From Monomorium pharaonis (lineage: Eukaryota > Arthropoda > Insecta > Hymenoptera > Formicidae), in NCBI RefSeq assembly GCF_013373865.1, contig NC_050471.1:3118501-3182500 (forward strand): a DNA stretch of 64,000 nucleotides, given 5' to 3'. The translations under genes were made by a program, and so were the position numbers. Below, piece by piece: positions 26,357-36,830 of this stretch (its first letter is position 1; each line of letters begins with the position of its first letter). Below the pieces are notes generated by a model that ran no database searches, was not told the origin of the DNA, and saw only the letters and a list, made by a program, of their open reading frames with translations.

Positions 26357-27468
26357 ATGGGTAATGCGGGCAGTAACCAGCCTGTTGGTCATCATCATGG
26401 CTCTACAGTGAGCAGAGAGCACCGGCATAGCAAGGATCATCCTCCATCCTCTCCAGGAAAGGAAGGCCAGGCATTCATCTTTGACAAAAAGCCAGAAAGT
26501 CAGAAGCTGGTATTTCAGTCCTCCCATGAGGAAGAAGAGCCATACTTTGCAAAGGTAACATCCAACGATATTGAAGTCCCATACATACATGTGAAAATGC
26601 TACACTGTAATTTTATATAAATACAAATAGAGTGGCCAGCAGGATGGGGACGATTTTGGATCACAGCGACCAAGATCTAACACAGTGTCCGAGGGAACAA
26701 AGGTTGCAGACAGCAAAGTGCTACCGACAGTCTTCAAGTGGGAAGGAGGTGGAAAGCAGGTATACATCAGTGGAACATTCACTGGATGGAAGACATTACC
26801 AATGGTGAAAAGTCACGGGGATTTTGTCACAATAATCGATTTGCCAGAAGGAGAACACCAGTATAAATTTTTTGTCGACGGTGAATGGAGGCACGATCCT
26901 GGACTGGTAAGTGTTGCATCTTTGAATTTAAGAACTCTATATTATTTATATCACATTCGTATTCCACATTATGTATGACACAGAAATTGTTGGTTTAACA
27001 TTACAGAAAATTGTTGACAATGGTATGGGCTCAAAGAACAATTTAGTTTCTGTAAGAAAGTCCGACTTTGAAGTATTTCAAGCTCTCGCAAAGGATAGCG
27101 AGGGCGTTACTAGTAGTACGCAAACAGAGTATGGTCAGGAGATACCACCGCATAAACCTTGGGAGAAGATAACCGGCCCACCCATCCTACCGCCGCACCT
27201 GCTGCAAGTTATCCTTAACAAAGACACACCATTATCCGTAAGTTGAATCGGCGTAATATATTCTTTTAAAAAAAGAATATATTTTGACGCAAATTCAACG
27301 AGACTGTCTTACCTTTTTCAGTGCGAGCCTACTCTTCTACCTGAACCAAATCACGTTATGTTGAACCATCTATACGCCTTGAGCATTAAGGACAGTGTAA
27401 TGGTCCTATCAGCTACGCATCGTTACCGCAAAAAATATGTCACAACTTTGCTTTACAAACCAATTTAA
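26357..27468 (+). CDS. alc: AMP-activated protein kinase, beta regulatory subunit
   Basis: This is the scaffold subunit of the AMPK heterotrimer (known as alicorn in Drosophila), joining the alpha kinase and gamma nucleotide-sensor subunits. Coding exons are 26357-26554, 26631-26906, 27007-27237 and 27322-27468, all joined in phase 0 and giving 283 residues, the usual length. The first ATG gives MGNAGS, a classic N-myristoylation start. Residues about 96-158 are the CBM48 glycogen-binding domain, with VFKWEGGGKQVYISG, TFTGWKTLP and LPEGEHQYKFFVDGEW; both binding tryptophans are kept. The C-terminal alpha/gamma-binding (ASC) domain has PPILPPHLLQVILNKDT, LLPEPNHVMLNHLYALS and ends KKYVTTLLYKPI. 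A non-coding first exon probably ends at 26093 (donor GGTGAG) and the coding exon acceptor is at 26217-26218. The gene is convergent with the lipase gene. Confidence 0.97.
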
Positions 27469-27674
27469 ATGTCAAGCCATTCCCGTGTTCGTTGGTGCTG
27501 TACATTTTTTAACCATCGCGTGAATAACATAACAAATGCCCGAGTGACGCGACATTGGTGCATAAAATTTTTACGAGCTTTTCTTCGTGGTAAGGTAGAT
27601 TATAATAATTCAGACAATTGGTTCGTCGCTACGTTTATTATATCTCAGTCATGTGTATAAGAATGTAATTACTA

Positions 27675-27683
27675 TTTATTAAA
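27675..27683. terminator. Overlapping poly(A) signals of convergent AMPK beta and lipase genes
   Basis: The nine bases TTTATTAAA hold ATTAAA on the plus strand (27678-27683), 210 bases after the AMPK beta stop. Read on the minus strand they hold AATAAA (27680-27675), about 125 bases after the lipase stop. Both are plausible cleavage signals for their own gene. If both are used, the two mature transcripts overlap only in their last few tens of bases. Confidence 0.5.
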
Positions 27684-27803
27684 GCCAGATATTTTATATT
27701 TGCTGTTCTTGCTTTTGTCAGTAAATTTTGGGATCCAAGATAATAAGAATAATTTCGAAATACGCATTTTAAAAGGATGTGTGTGATCATCTGTGTGTCA
27801 TTT

Positions 27804-29201
27804 TCACGTAGACACATTATTGTTAGTTACTTCCGGTATGTACGCGTAAGGCGGATCCGATCTCGTTCTAAGAAAGAATAGGCCCTTAGCGGTCTGATCA
27901 ACATGCTCTCCCATGAGCACTACCTGCGAATTGGCGCATTTCCCGGTCATGTACGAATCCCAGCTGTCGCATTTCCTAGCAGGCAGTCCTGTTTTCGAAT
28001 TTATACTTTCCGTGAAGTATACATATGATCGTCCATGACTGCAAGCCTCTAGAATGGAAAGGATAAAATGTTTTGTTTTCCATACAAGAATTCGCGCTAA
28101 TGACGGCGATAATTTACCCATTATCTCAGGGACGCAGCAACATCCGGGCTGAATCGCCGTACCAGCATTCGGATAAAAGTCTGCTTTTCCCAGCGGCTGA
28201 AGAAAGCCTAACACACCCCCGCAGGAGTGTATGACGTCGACGAATTTCGCGTCTGTGGGATCTAATCTAGTCTTTTCGGAGGCGAGCATGTGAAATCCTG
28301 GCAACGCTGGATCCAGACCTGTCACTCTGCTCAACTTCCCGGAAGTCGTCGAACCGCCCGCATTCCCAGCCACATGTGCCCCAAGGGAATGACCTTATAA
28401 GTTTAACGGCAATAAAATTGCGATTACAAGTAATAGTATTGTATTACAGGTAAAGGCAATATGTACCAATAAAATGAACGTCTTCCGTCTTCAGTCCAGT
28501 TTCTTTCACTAAGAAATCTATAAAGTTTGCAGCGTCATTTCCGACTCTTACGGTGTTTTGCATCGGTCCCAAATAAAATGTGCTTGCGGCCAAGGGTTCC
28601 CAATCCACAAGGATGACATTGTAGTCGCCGTGAGTGAGAAAAGCTGCTCAAAAGAAAGCAAATTATCCGCAAGTGCGTCTTACAAAAAATCAACTTGTAA
28701 ATCAATTGGAAAAAAAGAAAACAAGCGGCTGCACCTTCTTTCATGTTTAAAAGTCCGGTACTCATGGCGCTCGATTTCCATCCGTGAGTTATAAATTTCG
28801 TTTTCCGCGAGGGTTTGAAGCCGGAGTTAGCGAGATTCGTAACGTTATTTAGAGTCATTCGTACACCTTTTTCCGGATTAGATCTTAAAAAATATTAATA
28901 TTATAGCTAGTGAATAACGAAAGAACATTGTGTAGGTAATATGTACATTGGGACTTGCAATGGATATTAGATACCGAGTGTAAATGATGTAGGCTATTTC
29001 CGAATTGTCCAATACGCCTCTCGTTTCTGGAATCCTTAACACTGCTACTTGAGGTTGCCCGTTGCCGTCAGGCATGAATATCCAATCCTCTCCATAGCCA
29101 TCGTATCTTTGACGCAAACCACTTTCCCATTGTTGCGAATACGCAGAATGCCACAATATAACAAGAACAAAGATTTGTTTTGACACTATATTCTGAAACA
29201 T
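27804..29201 (-). CDS. Secreted pancreatic-lipase-family enzyme, phospholipase A1-like
   Basis: This is a predicted extracellular serine lipase. Exons, in gene order, are 29201-28975, 28883-28735, 28643-28467, 28393-28118 and 28048-27804; the splices restore frame and give 357 residues. The start is the first ATG in the frame and opens a signal peptide (MFQNIVSKQIFVLVILWHSA). The catalytic triad can be read as Ser187 in GHSLG, Asp212 in VTGLDPALPGF and His281 in EACSHGRSY. Other family landmarks are FITHGW, the oxyanion-hole region, and THGDYNVILVDW. The Asp-His distance is 69 residues, nearer to insect phospholipase A1 enzymes than to long-lid pancreatic lipases, which suggests a short lid. 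Substrate cannot be settled from sequence. It is the last of three tandem minus-strand genes and convergent with AMPK beta. Confidence 0.9.
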
Positions 29202-30048
29202 CTTACTAATATTTAATATCGTTACGAACAAAAGAAATCAATCGCCACGTGCGGAACTCGCATTAAAACTACGAACGACGGACGCAGCAATTAAATCACT
29301 GTCGCAGGGTGGAAACTCCTTTTTAAATCCTGGTGGTATCATGATAAGACGGTGGTATCCTTTCGCTTGACCTAGTTTTTCCTGTTTTATCTCGCATGTT
29401 GTATCGCGGACGCGGAAGTACTGTCAAGCGGGGGATTATAATTATATTCAGAAGGGTGCAGGTTTGTATTGAACAGAGTGTGTGACCTCGTGCGCGTATC
29501 GCGCACGACCAACTAAATCAACGTTAAAACCGACTAATTAACCGATAATTTTACAAGCGTTGTAAGCCAACACAGTATCGTGGATTATTTGCATTAACTT
29601 CACTGATATACGTGTTTTAAACAATGCGGATTACATTAAACGATGATGCGAATTACTTCGCATTATTATCATAACAAGCGCTCCAGAAAAATAATTAACG
29701 CGAAGGAATCAAAAATAAAAAGGCATATACGTATGTAGTATAAACGTATAATATATTATCATAAGTTATTACTTCTTAATTTTCCTCAATTTTCGATAAC
29801 ATTATTTTAAGATACAAAACGCGCTTTCACAGATTACATCTAAAAATATAGTACTCAGATTAATTATTATGAAATTTATCATAATGTATATTTTTGTCCT
29901 GTAAACGTCAGGACACAATTATTTCAAATCTCGTTAACAAAAAAGAAACGACAAGTATAATAGTTAAAACTATCAATGCACAAGAAGATTAAACAATAAT
30001 AATAATGTTCGTAGCACATAGCACTCACGCGTAGCTTCTTTAAAAACG
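29202..30048 (-). other. Lipase 5' flank / FBXO22 3' flank; no gene
   Basis: The stretch separates two genes on the same strand. It must contain the FBXO22 3' end and the lipase promoter, with an AT-rich half next to FBXO22 and a more CpG-containing half (about 29240-29560) next to the lipase. No open frame of interest and no unmistakable poly(A) signal were found. Confidence 0.6.
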
Positions 30049-31108
30049 TCAACCATATGTAAGTATCAAAAATACAGTAGAGAATTCATTATACCAAGAT
30101 CTCTTAGATTTATGTTCCTGTTCACTGTTTTCTAAAACAAAAACAAAAAACTATGTATTAAACTTATCGAAAAATAATATTCTCACTAAGAAAGGATTAC
30201 TCACTTTCTTTGTTTGCCTCATCAATGGAATTTTTTCCAAATTCACCATTACCAAAGCAACCTGCTAAGGGTACTTTGGGAAATAATCTTTTGAATATTG
30301 TTGATTCCACGTTAGTTTCATTATACATTTCACTTCCGCGAGCTCTGCATACAAACATAAATCCTATGGAATGTTTCTTTAATTTCACTTTGTTTTTAAA
30401 TAACTTTAATCTTTCTTCGACCCGTTCTTTTGTATTGCATTTTCTTTCCAAAATCATGGACCACGTCTGCACAGGGCCAGCAATTAGAACACCGATACAA
30501 ACTGGGGCCTGCGTTGGACGTTCCATGTCTGGCCTTTTGTTCAGATTTTCAGGGCATGAATGAATGAAGTGAATAAAATCTAATACACCACCCCATACAG
30601 AAGTTACTTTATTTTTTCTGTTCAACATGCACAAAAAAAAATAGGTAAGTATTATTTATAATTGTACAGCTAGACATATTTGAATAATAAACTTGTATAT
30701 AGTGTTTTGAAAAACTATGTAGTGTTTTGAATTAGTATAAATATACCTTTTTTGTATGATTGAAGCCCAACGTTTTGCTACAGAATGACCCATGCCATTA
30801 CAAAATAACATAAAGCAAGTAGACATCTCATTATTTGACACAGATGTTCCATGATTATCAATTATGCTAATTATCTCTTTATATTCTGTTGTTTTCTGTA
30901 TGGCATAATATTCTGTCAGTTTAAACAATTTTACACTCACATTTGGGATTTGTGGTAAAAATGCACATATCGCATCAGTCCTAGAACATTTACCACTTTC
31001 CAGTTCTTTATTATCCATAACCATACCTGTTGTATATAACATTACAACCTCACAATTTTTAGGTAGCAAAGTCATACAATGTTCTAAAAAAACACAATTA
31101 ATTTCATC

Positions 31109-31148
<40 letters not shown>

Positions 31149-32021
31149 ATAACTAAAATAAAATAAAATAATTATAGTATTGAAATAGTATTAAAAAAAA
31201 CATTTCTTAAAATAATTTGTTATAAATTGAAATAAAGCATTTACTGTTGTTAAACAGTAAATCCATAAAAGTTACTCATTTGTAATATATTGTTTATTAT
31301 TTATTATATATTTTTATATGCCACTAAATTAAAATTTATTTTTTACAAAATTTATATTTATAATTATCAACAAGAATATAAAACAAGTACTTATAAAATA
31401 TGTACCTTCTACATGATATGGGAAAGAACCAGCCAAAAAAAACAAGGCTATCGATGGTCTAACTCTTACATTAAGGAGATGATGTCCAAAATCATGTTTT
31501 GTTTTGCAATCTAACATAAAACAATAAGGACCTCTTGTCCATTTCTCTTTATTTGCAGCTTCTAACCAGGTCCTGAAAAAAATAATTTCATAGTTAAATT
31601 TATACTGTTCAACTTACAATGTCACATATTTTTTATTCGTTACATATAGTGACATTAAATATTATCATTAATAGTTTTATCATAACTGTAAACTTTTAAA
31701 TGACATAAAAAAAGATTCTTCATAAATGAAACCTTGTATTCATTTACCTACACATGATACAGAAACTATAATCACTTCTGCTTGCATCAAATAAAATGTT
31801 TAGAATTAAATCAAATGTGGATTATTAATATACAAGTTGTACCTGCAAACCATCGCGGCATTCGCCAAGTCCCTTGCACGTAAATATTGAAAGACAATTC
31901 TCAGAATGTCGTAGGTTAGATAGATATTTGGATCTAATGTTTTTTCACCGCTTTCCGTCGCATTATCATTTTCGGACGTACTAGGCATTTCTATCCGAAC
32001 TTGCTTTAGCACGGATCCCAT
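30049..32021 (-). CDS. Fbxo22: F-box only protein 22 (FBXO22), SCF ubiquitin-ligase adaptor
   Basis: FBXO22 recruits substrates to a Skp1-Cul1-F-box ubiquitin ligase. Exons in gene order are 32021-31843, 31572-31406, 31083-30747, 30617-30205 and 30131-30049, giving 392 residues against about 403 in human. An F-box lies at about residues 32-70 (IYLTYDILRIVFQYLRARDL, then VCRTWLEAANKEKW). A FIST-type region follows: GVLIAGPVQTWS, KKHSIGFMFVCRARGSEMYN and VPLAGCFGNGEFG. Reading straight through exon 4 would end at a TAA at 30197-30199, but a GTGAGT donor just before it and a clean acceptor at 30132-30133 add a tail ending SWYNEFSTVFLILTYG, which fits the conserved family C-terminus. The gene lies between Tsen54 and the lipase on the same strand. 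Confidence 0.93.
31118..31143. repeat. (AT)n microsatellite in FBXO22 intron 2
   Basis: About 12 AT units between FBXO22 exons 2 and 3. Confidence 0.85.
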
Positions 32022-32393
32022 CTGTCTTTTTTAATTCGATTTAAATCAGTCACTTATCACAATATCATAACACACTACAAGATGACCGCCAAAGTAGCAA
32101 AGCGCAATGTGGCCAAATGTGGCGCTATGCACACACGCAACGCAAGCCGTAAACAGAGATTCATAGGTGTGTGTGTATGTGGTACGTGTGCACGTGTATG
32201 TATGTGCGGTGCGGTGCATGTTGTTATAAAATTTTTTCAATTTAAATATATTTTGAATCATTAAAATTACCATTTTTTTAAATGAAATATTGAGATAATA
32301 TTTTATAATTTGATATCAATATTCAATATATATCCAATGAAAATATAAACTTAGATTTTATCATTTAGGAAATGAATATGATACACTATGATA

Positions 32394-32418
32394 TATTATA
32401 TATATATATATATATATA
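32394..32418. repeat. (AT)n microsatellite
   Basis: About 12 AT units in the Tsen54-FBXO22 spacer. Confidence 0.85.
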
Positions 32419-32585
32419 GATGTAATATTGTTTGTATCGTATCAATGTGTGCAAGTCTCAACCTAACAATGAATCAAATCTATCTAAATCCACTAACAGT
32501 ATATATTTTGCATTCTTATAAAATTCTTTTTTATTAAAATTGTAGGAAGTATCACACACTTATTTTTTATATAAGCATATAAAAA

Positions 32586-32591
32586 TTTATT
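32586..32591 (-). terminator. Tsen54: Probable Tsen54 poly(A) signal
   Basis: AATAAA on the minus strand, about 110 bases downstream of the stop codon. It is one of several AT-rich hexamers in the spacer and was chosen for its consensus sequence and its distance from the stop. Confidence 0.45.
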
Positions 32592-32701
32592 GAGATATAA
32601 TAAAAGAAATTTATGGCTCTTACATATTCTTTAATACAGACACATTATATCGCTGGCTCCAAAATAATTTCAACCAAATATATGTATCTGAAAAAATTAA
32701 A

Positions 32702-35504
32702 TTATACATTTGGAATCGTTATAATACCTGGCTGAATATACGATATTGACATTGACACATGTGCTAATACTATCTGAGAGCCTTTCGCATCCTGTCGCAA
32801 GCGATTCAATTCAACAGGTTGAAGAAGTGAGTCTTCTTTCCTGCAATTTAATTGAGATAATTACTAAATGTTGACGTGGACAGAAATATATTTTTCTTGT
32901 TAACAGAGATAATACCTTATCACTACTAGACTATACAATGGCTGACCAGGATTTGCCTTTCTATAATGATGTGTACAAGAATACACATTATATGATATCT
33001 TATATTTGCTCTTTTTCTTTCTAACGATTCTTTCCGGCGCTGATTTTATTATAGCGAGCTTACTAAAGATTTCAGGCAACGAAGATGCATTTCTCGGACC
33101 AATCAAAGGATTGAAGAGCTTTACGACTTGTACTTCGGTACAATCTTCCTCATTCATATTTTTATCTTCATCGTCGATAGTGATGGTTTTTTCTTCAGAC
33201 CACCTTCTCTTCAATTCCATCCATGAGCTAGTTCCTAGGCGTGTCGTGAAGGAAGGACGATTAATGATCTCATGACTATTGGCATCATCGTATCGTCGTC
33301 TTGAGACAGATTGCGTATTGCCATGTATCGGCGCGTTCTCTATCATTCTCCGCTGACAAAATCTTTGCTGCCACGAAACATTCTGATAGAAACCATGTCG
33401 TAGTGAATTTTCTATAAAAAAATTTCTCGTTCGATACCCCTCTATGCTTGGCATCATGAAATTATTCATCTGTATGGTAAGACTTCTTTGAACGGCGTTT
33501 CCATTCCCAAAGGCAACAAATAAGTTTTGAAAAATATTCTGCGTGACCCTATTCTGCAGATAAACGTCTGGTAGGTAATTGTACGGAAATCTGTACGCGT
33601 AAGGCAAATTAATGTTCGATCCGTGAATTTGGCTTACGGCATAAAACGGTCGTGATGGACTACGCAAGAGTGGACGTTGATTTTGAAAGAGAGTGCTTCT
33701 GTTATTAACAGCAAGTGAGCTCCTAGAGAGAGACGCGTTTTGTCTTGCATTAGTTCTACTATTTTGACAATCCTGTCGTGCTCGTTTATCGTTTTCCTGC
33801 ATATTTAAAATCATCGTCCGATTGTATTGATATATGCTCTTTTGAGGCCTTATATTATATGGTATATATCGTCTGGAAATTTTCTCGTTAACTTCCGATT
33901 GTAAGGCGATATTTGGTAATAGATTCAACATTTCCATCCTTGTCATACAACGAGGTAATTCCTGAATTTCATCGTCAGACAACAGCTCAATCACCTGATC
34001 AAAGAGGAAAACAAATTATTTTTGGCAAATATCTTACAATGTGTATTTGATATGTGTGTATCTTACCTCATGTTTTGATTTTTTCGCATGTAATTCGTTA
34101 TTTTGTGTGAATATCTTCCGCTTCTCTGAATGTCTTTGATTTTCATCTGTGATGCCAGAATCGATTATAGAAATTTCTGGCTGTGATACTTTATCGTTCC
34201 TCTTAGGCAACTGCTTAACATTACGCTGAATGCGAGCACCCGGCCACTTTGATACTTTACTCGACTTGTCTCTGAGAATTTTGATATTGCCCAATAAGGT
34301 CTCGTCGGAAATTATTTCTGGTTTAGAATGTCGATTTTTTTCTTCGCTATTTACATCATTTTCCGCTGTATCATTTGTTACTCCTTGGGAAGTGACTGAT
34401 TTATTTCCATTTTCACCTTCTATGTTACATATAATTTGGTCTACTAGATTATGTACTGTTTGTTTTACAGATTCTTGTACAGTAATCTTTTTATCATCCT
34501 TTATACTAACAGACTGATCTGATGTCTGTGGTACATCCTTCATCAAAGTTGATTTTGATGCGCTTTGTTTATTCTGCGATTGATTGTCAGACAGTCTCAA
34601 TCCATTCTCAGGATCAACAATAATTTTTCGTTTAGCAGGAGCCAATTCATCTGCTCTATTGCACTTATCTGATTCTTCATAGAAGTAGCGCTGTATACGA
34701 TAGCCATAACGAGTTAATTGACTATAAACCCTATATTCTTCCAGGGTACATGCCAAGTCATCAATCAAGATTTCATATGCTTGCTGAATTGAACATGACA
34801 ATCCATTCCAAATGAGTTCAAGACAATTCTGCAACATATACAAGAGATGTTAAATAAATCTGAAATAGGGATTGAATTGTTAAAAAAATGATATTGTAGA
34901 TTATAGTACCGTTTCCATGAGAAATAATGCTTCCTCTGGCAATAAGTACAAAGAACCATTCTTCTCCACACCAAAGTTGCTCCAGTCTTGACCAGATCTT
35001 TTGGTAACAAGAGCTCTCTTTTGGGATGGTAGCCACTCAGCACAGGCTAATTCTGAGACACGTTCGACCCTCTCAATATTCAACAGGTCCCTACGATTTT
35101 TAAGTCCTTTTTCGATCTGAACATTTTGGAGCCATGAGTTGTCTGGCTCAAAGTGCTTCTGTCCGGTTCTCGGCAAAGCCTTCAAGGATCTCTCCCATTC
35201 TTCAAGGATGCAATTACTGATACCCTTGTTGGACAACAATTCTTTGCCCCTGTTTATTATTAAATAAATTTTCAATAAATTATAATGACATAATTTAACA
35301 TCAATCTACAAAAATAAATTTTTCTTCTAACATTTCAAAAACATTTTATTAAAATTAAAATATAAAGTGACTTTGCATTTGAACATGATCCCAATTAACC
35401 AATTATTCTTACAACTGTTATGAAAATGTGTATATCATAAGCAGTCAGTAATTGCAGACTCACGTTAACGTATTGCACGGCAATCTTTCAGGGAGTTCAT
35501 CCAT
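32702..35504 (-). CDS. Tsen54: tRNA-splicing endonuclease subunit Sen54
   Basis: Sen54 is a structural subunit of the nuclear tRNA-intron endonuclease, pairing with the catalytic Sen2. Exons in gene order are 35504-35464, 35249-34910, 34828-34067, 33994-32916 and 32840-32702, giving 786 residues. The N-terminal Sen54 domain is clear: LTGKELL, GLKNRRDLLNIERVERVSEL, ACAEWLPSQKRALV, LYLLPEEALFLMETNCLELI, SIQQAYEIL and YSQLTRYGYRIQRY. The C-terminal fold is recognised by YNVYSCTHHYRKANPGQPLY followed by a hydrophobic QIVLAHVSMSISY. The roughly 400-residue middle is low-complexity, rich in Asn, Arg, Gln and Ser, and unaligned; human TSEN54 is about 526 residues. The last exon reads through a weak possible donor to a stop at 32704-32702. 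Tsen54 is head-to-head with Mcr. Confidence 0.92.
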
Positions 35505-35551
35505 CACGATAAACAGATATCTACTATGGGAGACAGCGCTGCGGAACGCAT
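35504..35551 (-). promoter_or_regulatory. Tsen54: Upstream ORF whose stop overlaps the Tsen54 start (TGATG)
   Basis: A 15-codon frame beginning with ATG at 35551 ends in TGA at 35506-35504, and the Tsen54 ATG begins on the A of that stop. If transcription starts upstream of 35551, translation of Tsen54 would depend on leaky scanning or reinitiation. The transcription start is not known. Confidence 0.45.
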
Positions 35552-36823
35552 GAAATGTAATTCGAGATACGCATATTGAAATTTTTATTAATGTTATTTA
35601 AAATCATATACAGTGTTCCCCGGAATAATCCCCGGTGTGAATAATCGCGCCGGGTTTCACGACGAGATCAAAGTCGATTCGCGTCACTCTGTATACCGTG
35701 GTATACCAGCCACGTTCAACATCTCGCGTTGCAGTTGGTTGCAGTCCTTGAAACTGAACTCTCCGTAGTCTCCGTACTCCTCAACTTTGTCCTCCTTTTT
35801 TCAAATAATGTCTGTCCGTACACCTGGTAATACCTATTTCATTTTACATGCAAGAAAACGAGATATGGTGCAACTACCAAAGGGGCAATCAACAAAGTCG
35901 AAACAACAGTTAACAACCGATCTGTTCTTTTTTACTGCACCGCTGCACTCGTGCAATAAGTTAGAATGAGAAAGAATATATGTATCTGTCTCACTTTAAT
36001 TTATTATATCCAGTGCAATAGTACCTCTAAAAAGAACAGTCAACAACATGAACAACAGTCGGTTCGGCGCGAACAATCGCACGTCTCTGGTTGCCATTGT
36101 TCGCGGCCGAGGGCGCGAGTAGTTTTACGCGGTGGAAGCGCGACGCGCGACACGGTTTCCCGATTCCCCGCGCGCGTCACCAGCGACACAAAATACAACG
36201 TTCGTAACGGGCCACTCCTCTCGCGTTCGAATCATCCGCGCGATGCGTGTAATCGACGCCCTATTCTGTTGAGAGTGATCCTCGTTCGTAAGGTGTGCGG
36301 CACGCGGTGATGCTGATCGCGTGCGGCGCTCGCTGACACAGCGGCAGCTGACTCTCGACTCCGATCAGGAAATCACGATCCCTCGCGAGGTGAGTCCCCG
36401 CGCGCGCCGATGACACGCGACTCGAGGAATGCGACGTTTTGGGCGTTGACCGCCGCGCGCCGTCTAACCCCGAGCGAGCGAGAGCGCGCGATTCCGCTTC
36501 CGATCCGCATCTCGCCGCGTAATTTCCGACGCATTGGAATTTATGGTGCCGTCTCGTTGATCTACGCGGTAAATCCGACCGCGCCCAACGAGTCACTGGC
36601 CACCAGTAAAGAGTCAATTAAAGACGCTGATGGGTGTATGTCAAAAGTTACATTTATTTACGACATCATGGATTTTTAATATGAGGAGCAATTACCTGTA
36701 ATTGACACCACGTCGCTGCTCTCGCGTGTATTATGAATTGATACTTAGATTGCTTCAGTTTTTACCCATTACAGTCTGACTTAAGAGAGATCACTTGAAG
36801 GAAATTTTCAAACGTTTTCGCAG
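35505..36823. promoter_or_regulatory. Divergent Tsen54/Mcr promoter region with Mcr non-coding first exon and intron
   Basis: The two start codons are 1.3 kb apart on opposite strands. A CpG-rich block at about 36050-36560 looks like the Mcr promoter and leader. A strong donor (CGCGAG|GTGAGT) ends a probable Mcr 5' UTR exon at 36389, and the matching acceptor (TTTTCGCAG) is at 36821-36823, eight bases before the Mcr ATG. The AT-richer part near 35600-36000 is nearer to Tsen54. No protein-coding frame is convincing here. Confidence 0.55.
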
Positions 36824-36830
36824 AGCATAA

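Larger units (their letters stand above)
32022..32701 (-). other. Gap between Tsen54 3' end and FBXO22 5' end
   Basis: This short AT-rich spacer must hold the Tsen54 3' UTR and the FBXO22 promoter. An AATAAA on the minus strand at 32591-32586, about 110 bases past the Tsen54 stop, is a good poly(A) signal. There is an (AT)n microsatellite near 32395-32417 and a TG-rich stretch near 32165-32210. No coding potential was seen. Confidence 0.6.

Noticed and set aside
29202..29231. Lipase start at 29231
   Set aside because: The codon there is TTG; the ATG at 29201 opens a normal signal peptide.
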